From Bacteroidales bacterium UBA6267 (lineage in GTDB: Bacteria > Bacteroidota > Bacteroidia > Bacteroidales > UBA1556), in contig DJVB01000019.1 of assembly GCA_002440745.1 (NCBI GenBank), positions 29,329 to 93,328 on the forward strand: a stretch of 64,000 nucleotides of DNA, read 5' to 3'. Under the pieces are notes generated by a model. That model was not told the DNA's origin. It was given only the letters and a program-made list of their open reading frames with translations, and did not search any database. A program made the translations under genes and the position numbers. Shown piece by piece: positions 1-9,509 of this stretch. The stretch's first letter is position 1, and each line of letters begins with the position of its first letter.

Positions 1-2
1 CT

Positions 3-146
3 TATCAGGTTAATGTGATGACGGTTTCGTTTTTTGATACAAATCAGCCCTTTTTTGTAAATTACTCAATAAAAAAAATCAGTCCCACAAAAAAGATTAG
101 CGAGACTGATTTAGCTGTTATCATTAAAAAAGAAAATTTCAACTAA
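3..146 (+). CDS. 3' end of an unidentified protein (partial)
   Basis: An open frame enters from the left edge without a start and ends at the TAA at 144-146, giving 47 residues ending ...VIIKKENFN. I recognise no domain. The frame contains an inverted repeat (AAATCAGTC at 77-85, GACTGATTT at 104-112) that could fold into a 9-bp stem near the 3' end of the message; no U-tract follows, so I do not call it a terminator. The frame is short and could be chance. Confidence 0.4.
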   Translation, partial: YQVNVMTVSFFDTNQPFFVNYSIKKISPTKKISETDLAVIIKKENFN

Positions 147-171
147 TCGACTTAAATTGATTATAAACGAC

Positions 172-2205
172 TTAGTGAATTATAGTCACAGTACCGGTTT
201 TTTGAGAAATATTGCCGGCCATAGTGGTGAAATTGATAATGTATGTAAACACACCCGTCATGCGGTTGCCTTCAAAATAACCATCCCAACCTTTGTATGG
301 ATTATCGGTTTGAAAAACCACTTGACCCCAACGGTTGTAGATGATGAAATCGTAGGACGTCACGCCACCAAGATTTCCAAAAGGAATGAAAATGTCGTTA
401 AGTCCGTCTCCATTTGGTGTGAATGCTGAGCCAATGAAGAATTTCACGCAATCTTCTACCGGAATGGATACACGGTCGGAGCTATGACAGCCGTGAATAT
501 CTGTCCCTGTGACATAAAGTTCGTGGGAAGCTTGTGCCATATATTCTAAATGATTCGAAGTTTGACCGTTAGTCCATTGGTAGAAATCGGCACCGGTGAT
601 GTCAACCATGATAGTGTCACCAAAGCAATACTCTGTTTTGTTAACCACAATTTCCAATTCAGGTAGCGGATTTACATCCACAACTACAGTATCTGAATTA
701 ACACAACCGTGCACATCCGTTCCGGTAACTCGATAGGAAGTGAGCACATTGGGAGCTACTGTATTAAAAGGTGAGTTTTTACCATTACTCCATTGGTAGG
801 ATGCTGCATTTGAAGCTATTAACATCACAGAATCACCTTTACAAACAGCGGTATCGACACCTGCATCGACCAATGGAAGTGGATGCACGATGACCATTGC
901 GCTATCGGTGGCAAAGCAAACCGGACTGGAGAAAACAGTATAATAAAAGGTGGAATCTTTTAAAGGAGAAACAGTAGTAGATACTGTGCTGTCGCCGGTA
1001 CTCCAAGCCTGATATCCGTTGGGTATTGGCACACCGGTCAAAGTTGCCGATTCGCCGATGCAAATCTCCACGTCAGGTCCGGCATTTGGAGTTGGTGCAG
1101 GCTGAAAATCTAAGGTAACATCGTCCGTTCCTGTACAATTACCTGTAGAAACAGTAACAGAATAGGTTCCGGAAATATTAGTAGAAATAGTTTGGGTTGT
1201 TGCGCCAGTGCTCCACAAATAGGTTTGATAGCCTGATCCGGCATCGAAAGTGGCCATATTTCCGGGTTGATTACAGATAGTAGTATCCGGTCCTAAATCC
1301 GGCTGTGGATTGGGAATAACGGTAATTTGAACTGTGTCGGAAGCAACATTGAGCAAACTGTCGAAGATTACAACGATATAGGAAGTTGTGGTTGTTGGAG
1401 AAACCGGAGCCGGAGGCACAAGACCCACAGCACCATGCGACCAAATTACGTTTTGGTTGTTTGGGCAACTGATTTGGACTTCGTCAATTCCCCAAGCATC
1501 GAAATTTTGATTACTTGTAGCCAATTGAGCCCAACGTATCTTTGTGTTTGTCGATTGAGCAGCGACAGGAACCACATTTTCAAATTTATGCCAATAATAT
1601 AATGGTCCTGTAGCTGAATTACCTGGACTTGGAGTCCAGTAGCCACCTGAGCCTGGTGTAGTTGTAACCATTGGGTTAACGAAAGGACCTGTTGTAGAGT
1701 TTATTCCTACAGGATTCAAATTTGGCCCGGGAAAATCAGTCCAAGTAGCACCATTATTTGTTGAGTATTGCACATGAACTCCTTCGGTCGGCATATCAGG
1801 AGATTCGCAACTTCCTGCAGAAGACCCCGCAGGGCCATAACGCATCCACCACTCCACAACACATCCATTCATCTGTAAATCATAGCTTTGGGTGACCAAA
1901 GTTCGACTGGTACTTGCAGTTGTTCCTACCCATAAATGATAACCAACAGGACCTGGGCCACATGGATTATTAAATACCGGATTTGCCTGAGTACTACTCC
2001 AGCCGGGTCCGATAATTTGACCATTGAAGTCATTATTCATTAAATAACTACAGGTTCCATCTGATTTAAGATAAACAGAATCTCCCTGACAAATTGTGGT
2101 ATCCTGAGTGGGAAGTGTAACGGTGATATGGCATTGTGCATTAGCATTTTTACTTAGTAGAAAAACACTTAACAAAAGAAAAAATGAGGTAATTAATCTA
2201 TTCAT
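172..2205 (-). CDS. Secreted protein with T9SS type B sorting domain (copy 1)
   Basis: 677 residues. Residues 1-23 are a signal peptide (MNRLITSFFLLLSVF...NANAQ). The middle (about residues 290-590) is a run of Ig/PKD-like units, each opening with a PxPxxDxGxDTxxC-type strand and holding a YxWSxG core, the usual adhesin-type stalk of Bacteroidota surface proteins. The last ~85 residues (AFTPNGDGLNDIFIPFG...YNRWGQVVFQT...GWDGYFEGN) are the gliding-motility-associated C-terminal domain that directs export by the type IX system. No catalytic motif is visible, so adhesion or surface structure is the likely role. It is nearly identical to the next gene upstream on the same strand (2502-4547). Confidence 0.9.
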   Translation of the reverse strand: MNRLITSFFLLLSVFLLSKNANAQCHITVTLPTQDTTICQGDSVYLKSDGTCSYLMNNDFNGQIIGPGWSSTQANPVFNNPCGPGPVGYHLWVGTTASTSRTLVTQSYDLQMNGCVVEWWMRYGPAGSSAGSCESPDMPTEGVHVQYSTNNGATWTDFPGPNLNPVGINSTTGPFVNPMVTTTPGSGGYWTPSPGNSATGPLYYWHKFENVVPVAAQSTNTKIRWAQLATSNQNFDAWGIDEVQISCPNNQNVIWSHGAVGLVPPAPVSPTTTTSYIVVIFDSLLNVASDTVQITVIPNPQPDLGPDTTICNQPGNMATFDAGSGYQTYLWSTGATTQTISTNISGTYSVTVSTGNCTGTDDVTLDFQPAPTPNAGPDVEICIGESATLTGVPIPNGYQAWSTGDSTVSTTVSPLKDSTFYYTVFSSPVCFATDSAMVIVHPLPLVDAGVDTAVCKGDSVMLIASNAASYQWSNGKNSPFNTVAPNVLTSYRVTGTDVHGCVNSDTVVVDVNPLPELEIVVNKTEYCFGDTIMVDITGADFYQWTNGQTSNHLEYMAQASHELYVTGTDIHGCHSSDRVSIPVEDCVKFFIGSAFTPNGDGLNDIFIPFGNLGGVTSYDFIIYNRWGQVVFQTDNPYKGWDGYFEGNRMTGVFTYIINFTTMAGNISQKTGTVTIIH

Positions 2206-2501
2206 AGCGCAAAATTAATGTGTAAGTTGTGAATGTTATGCCCGAGCAAGACACAAAATGTCAATTTGAAGGTGCCTTGAAAGTTAGCATACAAAAATAG
2301 GAATTAAACTAATAGTTTCCTAAAAAAAAATCACACCGTCAAATCGTAAATTATTGAATACCACAATACAGACTTTAGAAAAATTTATAATATAAAAATC
2401 CATCTAAACCCTTATAATTAATAATATTATACAATAGAATAAGAATAGTTTTGGTCGTTCTTTATAATTCAACTATCCTAATTAAATTGATTATAAGCAA
2501 C

Positions 2502-4547
2502 TTAGTGAATTATAGTCACTGTACCGGTTTTTTGAGAAACATTACCGGCCATGGTAGTGAAATTGATGATGTATGTAAACACACCCGTCATGCGGTTGCC
2601 TTCAAAATAACCGTCCCAACCTTTATATGGATTATCGGTTTGAAAAACCACTTGACCCCAGCGGTTGTAGATGATGAAATCGTAGGACGTCACGCCACCA
2701 AGATTTCCAAAAGGAATGAAAATGTCGTTAAGTCCGTCTCCATTTGGTGTGAATGCTGAGCCAATGAAGAATTTCACGCAATCTTCTACCGGAATGGATA
2801 CACGGTCGGAGCTATGACAGCCGTGAATATCTGTCCCTGTGACATAAAGTTCGTGGGAAGCTTGTGCCAAATATTCTAAATGATTCGAGGTTTGACCGTT
2901 AGTCCATTGGTAGAAATCGGCACCGCTGATGTCAACTATGATAGTGTCACCAAAGCAATACTCTGTTTTGTTAACCACAATTTCCAATTCAGGTAAGGGA
3001 TAAACATCCACTTCAACTGTATCGGAATTAACACAACCGTGCACATCAGTTCCGGTAACTCGATAGGAAGTGAGCACATTGGGAGCTACTGTATTAAATG
3101 GTGAGTTTTTACCATTACTCCATTGGTAGGATGCTGCATTTGAAGCTATTAACATCACAGAATCACCTTTACAAACAGCGGTATCGACACCTGCATCGAC
3201 CAAAGGAAGCGGATGCACGATGACCATTGCGCTATCGGTAGCAAAGCAAACCGGACTGGAGAAAACAGTATAATAAAAGGTGGAATCTTTTAAAGGAGAA
3301 ACAGTGGTAGATACTGTGCTGTCGCCGGTACTCCAAGCCTGATATCCGTTGGGTATTGGCACACCGGTCAAAGTTGCCGATTCGCCGATGCAAATCTCCA
3401 CGTCAGGTCCGGCATTTGGAGTTGGGGCAGGTTGAAAATCCAAGGTAACATCATCCGTACCTGTGCAGTTTCCAACTGAAACTGTAACGGAATAGGTTCC
3501 TGAAACATTGGTCGAAATAGTTTGGGTTGTGGCGCCAGTGCTCCACAAATAGGTTTGATAACCTGATCCGGCATCAAAAGTGGCCATATTTCCGGGTTGA
3601 TTACAGATAGTAGTATCCGGTCCTAAATCCGGCTGTGGATTGGGAATAACGGTGATTTGAACTGTGTCGGAGGCAACATTGAGCAAACTGTCGAAGATTA
3701 CAACGATATAGGAAGTTGTGGTTGTTGGAGAAACCGGAGCCGGAGGCACAAGCCCAACAGCACCATGCGACCAAATTACGTTTTGGTTGTTTGGGCAACT
3801 GATTTGGACTTCGTCAACTCCCCAAGCGTCATATCCTGTTGAAGAAGTTGCTAACTGAGCCCAACGAATCTTTGTATTAGGAGATTGAGCAGCGGGAGGA
3901 ATTATATTTTCATATTTATGCCAGTAATAGACAGTACTAACAGGCGGATTCACAGTATGCGTTCCGCCGCTTGGAGGAGGCCAATAACCACCACTACCTG
4001 GAGTTGTAGTTACAAGCGGATTAATAAATGGTCCTGTTGTGGAGTTAGTCCCCACAGGATTTATACCACTGCCTGGGAAGTCAGTCCAAGTTGTGCCATT
4101 ATTTGTAGAATATTGCAAATGCACCCCTTCAGTTTGAGCATCAGGGTCTTCACAATTACCTGCATTCTGAACTCTACCATAACGCATCCACCATTCCACA
4201 ACACAACCATTCATCTGTAAATCATAGCTTTGCGTCACTAAAGTACGACTACTACTTGGGGTTGTTCCAACCCATAAATGAAAACCAACCGGACCCGGAC
4301 CGCAGGGGTTGTTAAAAACAGGATTTGCTTGAGTACTACTCCAACCCGGCCCGATAATCTGGCCGTTAAAATTATTATTCATCAAATAGCTACATGTCCC
4401 ATCTGATTTAAGATAAACGGAATCTCCTTGACAAATTGTAGTATCCTGAGTTGGAAGTGTGACAGTGATATGACACTGTGATTTTGTATTTTTACTTAGT
4501 AGAAAAAAAACTACTAATAGAAAAAATATGGATATAAATCTATTCAT
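2502..4547 (-). CDS. Secreted protein with T9SS type B sorting domain (copy 2)
   Basis: 681 residues, same architecture as the downstream copy: signal peptide MNRFISIFFLLVVFFLLSKN, N-terminal region, Ig/PKD-like units, type B C-terminal sorting domain. The copies are almost identical from about residue 255 to the end but clearly differ around residues 115-205 (for example GRVQNAGNCEDPDAQ against GPAGSSAGSCESPDM). The difference sits in the putative ligand-facing N-terminal module, while the stalk and sorting domain are kept alike, which suggests gene conversion or selection for variation at the tip. Confidence 0.9.
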   Translation of the reverse strand: MNRFISIFFLLVVFFLLSKNTKSQCHITVTLPTQDTTICQGDSVYLKSDGTCSYLMNNNFNGQIIGPGWSSTQANPVFNNPCGPGPVGFHLWVGTTPSSSRTLVTQSYDLQMNGCVVEWWMRYGRVQNAGNCEDPDAQTEGVHLQYSTNNGTTWTDFPGSGINPVGTNSTTGPFINPLVTTTPGSGGYWPPPSGGTHTVNPPVSTVYYWHKYENIIPPAAQSPNTKIRWAQLATSSTGYDAWGVDEVQISCPNNQNVIWSHGAVGLVPPAPVSPTTTTSYIVVIFDSLLNVASDTVQITVIPNPQPDLGPDTTICNQPGNMATFDAGSGYQTYLWSTGATTQTISTNVSGTYSVTVSVGNCTGTDDVTLDFQPAPTPNAGPDVEICIGESATLTGVPIPNGYQAWSTGDSTVSTTVSPLKDSTFYYTVFSSPVCFATDSAMVIVHPLPLVDAGVDTAVCKGDSVMLIASNAASYQWSNGKNSPFNTVAPNVLTSYRVTGTDVHGCVNSDTVEVDVYPLPELEIVVNKTEYCFGDTIIVDISGADFYQWTNGQTSNHLEYLAQASHELYVTGTDIHGCHSSDRVSIPVEDCVKFFIGSAFTPNGDGLNDIFIPFGNLGGVTSYDFIIYNRWGQVVFQTDNPYKGWDGYFEGNRMTGVFTYIINFTTMAGNVSQKTGTVTIIH

Positions 4548-4697
4548 AGCGTTGGATTAATGTGTAAGTATGTGAATCTTATGCCCAAGCAAGACACAAA
4601 ATGTCATTTTAAAGTTGTATTAATATAGTATTTTAAGTAGGAATTAAATCCATATTTTCGCAATCTTATTTTTACAAACCGATTACTTTCAATTACC

Positions 4698-7600
4698 ATG
4701 AACAAATTTTCATATATTTTTTACAAAAGTATCAGCATCCTATTTCTTTTATCGATTTTCAAAATCGTCGAAGCACAAAACATTGGCGACACCATCGAAG
4801 TCAAGAGTTTCAATTATAATCAAACTTATGGCATAAACCAGTGGTCGCCGGGAATTAGAGATACGATGATTTCTTTCCCAAACGACAGCAATTTGACCTT
4901 TGAAAAGATTCTAATGTTGTATAATATTCGATGCAAAAACGGAAATGTATCGCCAGCAGTGAGTGGACAAACGGATATTGGTTGCGGCGAATGGGATGCA
5001 AGCTGTAATACCTACATAACTGATTCAACCAGAGTAGATTCCGTTTTAAGTTTTCACCCAAGCCATTGGATTTCACAGTTTAACGGAACTTCGTTTGCAT
5101 TCTTGAATCAGCCGTTAAATCATTATTTCCGTCATATTCTTAAAAATGTTCAATTAGACAGTATAATTTCTGATACAGTCAATCAAGTAGGATTTGCTGA
5201 TACAACCCATTTTGGGTTTTTCCCTTATGGAAAAAAGAATGTAAAAAGTCAATTCCTTTTTACTCAGCAAGAATTATTAAATTCGGGTGTTTCCTCAGGA
5301 ATAATTGATGGCATTAAACTAAATTTTATCGGGTCTAACCCAGAAGCAAAATTTTTAAAAATCAACATAAAACAAACCTCATTAACAACATTATCTGATT
5401 CATCAATAGAAAACTTTGGGTTCACTGAGGTCTATTTTCATAATCACAATTTCGTAAATGGGGAAAACAGAATATATTTTTACCAACCATTTTCATGGGA
5501 TGGATTATCAAATTTATTGATAGAGATTTGTTATTCAAATGACAATTTAAATTCAACTGTAGCAGTAGCATCTGCAGAATTGACTTTCAATTCCAGCCTA
5601 ACTGCGGCTGATGACAACCAAATGGTTTTCAACGGCTCAAACTACATTGTAGCAACCGGTTATAAAGGAATCGCTGGCAGTCAGGCGAGAACTATTGAAG
5701 CATGGGTAAAAACTAATGTAGTTGGTAAGGATTTTATTTCGTGGGGGTCGAATAATTCCGGTAAAAAGTGGATATTCAAAACACACACCAATGGTGGACT
5801 TCGGGTTGAAATCAACGGAGGTTACGCTTTTGGAAATACCAATATCGCTGATAATCAATGGCATCATATTGCGGTGGTGTTAAATGGGGTAAACACAAAT
5901 AGCCTTCAGTTTTATGTTGATGGGGTTTTGGAAACGAATTTAACAACCGCAAATCTTACCATAAACTCAGATACCACAAATGGTATTGATTTGGTGCTAA
6001 GTCAAGGTTTTCACGGAAGATATTTCAGCGGTTTGATGGATGAAGTCAGAATTTGGAGCTTTGCTTTGACCTCCCAGGAAATCAAAAGTGGAATGTTTGC
6101 CACAATTGACAGTTCACATACAGCATTTTCCTCCTTAGAACTATATTACACCATGGACGCGATAAACGACAGCTTAGTTTTTGACCATAGTTCATACGGA
6201 AGACATGGAAAAATTAATGGTTTTGGCGGCAGGAATATTTTGAAAGGAAAAGATATTTTCAAGTCCTTCTCGGTTAGTCAAACTCGACCTGTAGTAGGTA
6301 TTTTACAAGGAAATTATCAACTTACAATATCGAACGACACTATCTTAGACACTATCCAACAAATTGGCAATCAAGTTATTTCATATCAAATCGACAGCAA
6401 GCAAGGCACTATGGAATCGGATTTTGTGGAAATTGCAAACGATATCATACTCTGGCAAGCAGGATATGAATACTTAATCGATGCAATCACGGGAAGCGTT
6501 GTTGATTCTACCTATCGGATAGCAGACGGCACGATAAATATTGCCGAGCTTAACTATTACAAACGTTACCCCATGAAATATGAAATCATGTCGTTTGTTA
6601 CCCCTTATGGAATCAATTTAGACTTGGGAATGAGTGGAAAAACTTGGACTTTTGACCTGACTGATTTTGCACCAATTTTAAAGGGAAATAAACGGATGAC
6701 AGTAGAACGAGGCGGTCAATGGATGGAAGACATGGACATTAGGTTTTTGTTTATCGTAGGCACTCCACCACGTAATGTAATTGACATTCAACAGATTTGG
6801 AAAGTTGATAGCCGCAGCTATACCGACATTATGAACGACAGAGCATTCGAAAGCCGAACTGTGAAAATGCACCTTGACGGAAAATCGTTTAAAATAAGAT
6901 CGGCAATAACCGGACATGGCCAGGAAGGAGAATTTATTCCACGACAACATAGCATAAATATAAACGGTGGAAGTTCGGAATTCACTTGGAATGTGTGGAA
7001 AGCTTGCGGACAAAACCCAATTTATCCACAGGGAGGCACATGGATTTACGACCGTGCCGGTTGGTGTCCGGGAGCGCCAACTAATATACAAGAGATGGAC
7101 ATCAGTTCTTTTGTGAATAGTGGCCAAACAAGTGAAATAGATTATACGATTATTTCAGCATCAGGAACATCCAATTATATTGTTAATAATCAGCTTATAA
7201 GCTATGGGCTTCCTAATTTTACCAATGACGCTTCCATCGATGACATTCTGGCACCTACCGAAAAGGTTGAACATGCCCGATCTAACATGATTTGTACAAA
7301 TCCAACTGTTCGACTAAAAAACACGGGTTCCAATTCGCTCACAAACGCCACGATTACCTATTGGACAAATGCCGACCCTGCACCTTCAACTTATCAATGG
7401 TCAGGAAATCTTGATTTTCTTGAATATGAAGATATTATCCTCCCTATTGACTCTGCTTTTTGGCATGCAATTACACCTTCGGAAAACACGTTTCATGCAA
7501 AAGTCAGCAATCCTAATGGTCAACAAGATCAATACTCGTTTAACGACAGCTATCATGCGAAGTTTAGAATACCGGATGTGCTTCCTTCAAACTTTGTAAT

Positions 7601-8168
7601 ATTTTTGGTAACAAATGGAGCACCGCAAGAGACTAGTTATAAACTTTATAACGAAAACAATGATGTGATTTTTCATAAAACCGGACTTTCAGCACAAACG
7701 ATTTATAGAGACACATTCCATCTGGGAGTTGGATGTTACAAATTGGAGCTGTTGGATTCTGATGGCGATGGATTGAAATTTTTTGCAAACAATGATGGGA
7801 ATGGGTCGTTCAATATTCGCCAACTTAATAATGCTTTAATAAAAACAATAAATCCGGATTTTGGTGAAAAAGTAACCCTAAACTTCACCGTTGATTTTCC
7901 ATTAAAATATGAAGAAATTCATTCCCAATCGGAAGCGATAATTTATCCAAATCCCACTCAAAATCAGTTAAATATTGAGTTTAATAAACAAAAACCTGAA
8001 AGAATAATTCTTTTTGATATTAGAGGAAATCAACTATTAGAAATAACTGATATTGCACCGGATATAAAATCCACAAAAATGGATTTAAGCAAATATCCTT
8101 CAGGCACTTACATCATCAAGTTTCAACATAATATTGCCGTTAAATATCAGCGTATTATAAAAATCTAA
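4698..8168 (+). CDS. PNGase F-like secreted protein with LamG domain and T9SS type A tail
   Basis: 1156 residues. Signal peptide at 1-27 (ends IVEAQ). An N-terminal part (about 28-290) has a GCGEWDASCNTYITD cysteine motif found in PNGase F-related proteins. A concanavalin A-like LamG domain follows at about 304-470 (RTIEAWVK, NQWHHIAVVLNG, GLMDEVRIWSFAL). Residues about 625-845 resemble the peptide-N-glycosidase F C-terminal domain (GHGQEGEFIPRQHSININGG, WIYDRAGWCPGAP). Residues about 1080-1156 (IIYPNPTQNQLNIEF... to the end) are a type A T9SS sorting domain. PNGase F removes N-glycans from glycoproteins; a role in attacking eukaryotic-type glycoproteins is inferred. Whether the catalytic Asp/Glu set is complete was not established. 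It is transcribed away from the tandem T9SS genes. Confidence 0.8.
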   Translation: MNKFSYIFYKSISILFLLSIFKIVEAQNIGDTIEVKSFNYNQTYGINQWSPGIRDTMISFPNDSNLTFEKILMLYNIRCKNGNVSPAVSGQTDIGCGEWDASCNTYITDSTRVDSVLSFHPSHWISQFNGTSFAFLNQPLNHYFRHILKNVQLDSIISDTVNQVGFADTTHFGFFPYGKKNVKSQFLFTQQELLNSGVSSGIIDGIKLNFIGSNPEAKFLKINIKQTSLTTLSDSSIENFGFTEVYFHNHNFVNGENRIYFYQPFSWDGLSNLLIEICYSNDNLNSTVAVASAELTFNSSLTAADDNQMVFNGSNYIVATGYKGIAGSQARTIEAWVKTNVVGKDFISWGSNNSGKKWIFKTHTNGGLRVEINGGYAFGNTNIADNQWHHIAVVLNGVNTNSLQFYVDGVLETNLTTANLTINSDTTNGIDLVLSQGFHGRYFSGLMDEVRIWSFALTSQEIKSGMFATIDSSHTAFSSLELYYTMDAINDSLVFDHSSYGRHGKINGFGGRNILKGKDIFKSFSVSQTRPVVGILQGNYQLTISNDTILDTIQQIGNQVISYQIDSKQGTMESDFVEIANDIILWQAGYEYLIDAITGSVVDSTYRIADGTINIAELNYYKRYPMKYEIMSFVTPYGINLDLGMSGKTWTFDLTDFAPILKGNKRMTVERGGQWMEDMDIRFLFIVGTPPRNVIDIQQIWKVDSRSYTDIMNDRAFESRTVKMHLDGKSFKIRSAITGHGQEGEFIPRQHSININGGSSEFTWNVWKACGQNPIYPQGGTWIYDRAGWCPGAPTNIQEMDISSFVNSGQTSEIDYTIISASGTSNYIVNNQLISYGLPNFTNDASIDDILAPTEKVEHARSNMICTNPTVRLKNTGSNSLTNATITYWTNADPAPSTYQWSGNLDFLEYEDIILPIDSAFWHAITPSENTFHAKVSNPNGQQDQYSFNDSYHAKFRIPDVLPSNFVIFLVTNGAPQETSYKLYNENNDVIFHKTGLSAQTIYRDTFHLGVGCYKLELLDSDGDGLKFFANNDGNGSFNIRQLNNALIKTINPDFGEKVTLNFTVDFPLKYEEIHSQSEAIIYPNPTQNQLNIEFNKQKPERIILFDIRGNQLLEITDIAPDIKSTKMDLSKYPSGTYIIKFQHNIAVKYQRIIKI

Positions 8169-8197
8169 TCCTTGAAATAATGCGGATTTCGGTTTGA

Positions 8198-8785
8198 TTA
8201 TTTTTTCCTATACCGATAATGACCTATTATCTTAAAGGAAAAAATACAATCTTCAACCACTTGACCGGCACCAATATTATGAATGATTAGATATCTTTTT
8301 CCGTCTGCTGACTTTAGTTTAGAAACAATTCCAATATGATTTACACCACCGTAAAGATTCCAACAAACGACATCGCCGGGAGCATAATCTACAATGGAAG
8401 TTGAACTTTTGAGCACAATACCCTTTCGTTTAAAGAAAGTCATAAGGTTGGGCACTCGGCGGTGGTCGATAGATGAATTTGGTTTTTTCAATCCCCAATT
8501 TTTTGGGTAGAGATTGAAATTTGCTTTCATATCTTCGTGCACTTCTTTTTGCAAGTCGATATCCATCTTACGGTACGCTCTGATAATCAAATCAGTACAA
8601 ACGCCACGATCGGCAGGCACATCACCACCCGGATACTTAATTTGAAAATAGGATGGGTCGTAAATCACGTTGTCTTTTGTCAATGTGAGCGCAGAATCTG
8701 CCAATTGGGAATAAAAAACGGCATCAGTAACCTGCGGCTGTGTAAAAGCCAAAGGGATTAAAAAAAGTGTTAGCAATCGAAACAT
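8198..8785 (-). CDS. DUF1287 family secreted protein
   Basis: 195 residues beginning with a short signal peptide (MFRLLTLFLIPLAFTQ). The body matches the DUF1287 family: DPSYFQIKYPGGDVPADRGVCTD and, near the C-terminus, GDVVCWNLYGGVNHIGIV. The Cys of GVCTD and the His of NHIGIV resemble the Cys-His pair of NlpC/P60-type amidases, so a cell-wall peptidase-like fold is plausible; this is inference. It converges on the PNGase-like gene with 29 bp between the stops. Confidence 0.8.
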   Translation of the reverse strand: MFRLLTLFLIPLAFTQPQVTDAVFYSQLADSALTLTKDNVIYDPSYFQIKYPGGDVPADRGVCTDLIIRAYRKMDIDLQKEVHEDMKANFNLYPKNWGLKKPNSSIDHRRVPNLMTFFKRKGIVLKSSTSIVDYAPGDVVCWNLYGGVNHIGIVSKLKSADGKRYLIIHNIGAGQVVEDCIFSFKIIGHYRYRKK

Positions 8786-8862
8786 AAATCAAGGATTTGT
8801 TTCAAAACGCTTAATTTGAATCCGTATTGTTTATTGAAGAGTTTTTCGTCCGATATCTTCAA

Positions 8863-9414
8863 TTATTGACTAACTAACCTGCGATATTGTATGGTCTTAT
8901 TCGGAACATCGTAAATTTCCATAACCGGAGAATCAACCGGCAGATTATTCTCTTTCACATAGTTAGTCATTGCAGGATAAACTTTCATAAGCCCAACTAT
9001 GATAGAAACTCCGCCTTTGTATGGAAACTCGGCAACGAGATATTCCTGTACAGGAAGCACTTTAATTTTGAAATCAGCAATTGAACTCAGCAAAGCAGTA
9101 TCTTTTGGCTCTACAATGCAGCCGATTTCGGATCGAAGCTCCTCAGTTGGTGTATTTTGAGGATTGTCGAAATAAATACCGAAACCTTTAGTGGTTTCAA
9201 TTTTATGATCGTTAAGAAGAGAGGAATAAATCTTATCCATCACCGCCGGACTCTTGCTATAATCGCCAAGCATATCTTCATAAACCAAGACTTCACCACC
9301 GGTAGTTACTGTTTTAAACTCCACTTTGTGAAAGCCACCAAAATAGGCGAAAGCGCCAACTGCCAATGCAATAATGACTAAAATCAGGATGCCAAGAATT
9401 TTTAAAATCTTCAT
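8863..9414 (-). CDS. Membrane-anchored GyrI-like (effector-binding) domain protein
   Basis: 183 residues from the ATG at 9414; a TTG two codons earlier is less likely. Residues 3-27 are one hydrophobic anchor (ILKILGILILVIIALAVGAFAYF). The rest resembles the GyrI/AraC effector-binding fold: repeated strands, a conserved GFGIYFDNPQNTP stretch and VLPVQEYLVAEFPYKGG. Members often bind small molecules. No helix-turn-helix is present, so it is not a regulator by itself. It is monocistronic with its own promoter box upstream. Confidence 0.65.
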   Translation of the reverse strand: MKILKILGILILVIIALAVGAFAYFGGFHKVEFKTVTTGGEVLVYEDMLGDYSKSPAVMDKIYSSLLNDHKIETTKGFGIYFDNPQNTPTEELRSEIGCIVEPKDTALLSSIADFKIKVLPVQEYLVAEFPYKGGVSIIVGLMKVYPAMTNYVKENNLPVDSPVMEIYDVPNKTIQYRRLVSQ

Positions 9415-9469
9415 AATCAATGAGTTTTAGGTTTATAAAAAAAGTATTTAGGTGTATTAATTACTTTAT

Positions 9470-9477
9470 CAAAGATA
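9470..9477 (-). promoter_or_regulatory. Promoter -7 box TATCTTTG
   Basis: Reading leftward, TATCTTTG matches the Bacteroidota consensus TAnnTTTG and lies about 55 bp upstream of the GyrI-like gene start. A second match, TATATTTG, lies just upstream. The -33 element is not clear. Confidence 0.5.
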
Positions 9478-9509
9478 AAACAAATATAAAACGAAATTAG
9501 AAAAAACAC

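Larger units (their letters stand above)
140..4620 (-). repeat. Tandem duplication of a T9SS type B gene with its flanks
   Basis: Two copies of a unit of about 2.2-2.3 kb lie head to tail. Not only the coding regions match: the 3' flanks (about 145-171 and 2478-2501, both reading AAATTGATTATAA) and the 5' flanks (about 2206-2275 and 4548-4615, sharing GCAAGACACAAAATGTCA) match as well. This points to segmental duplication. Confidence 0.9.

Noticed and set aside
76..112. Intrinsic terminator at the left edge
   Set aside because: A 9-bp inverted repeat exists, but no U-tract follows and it lies inside an open frame.
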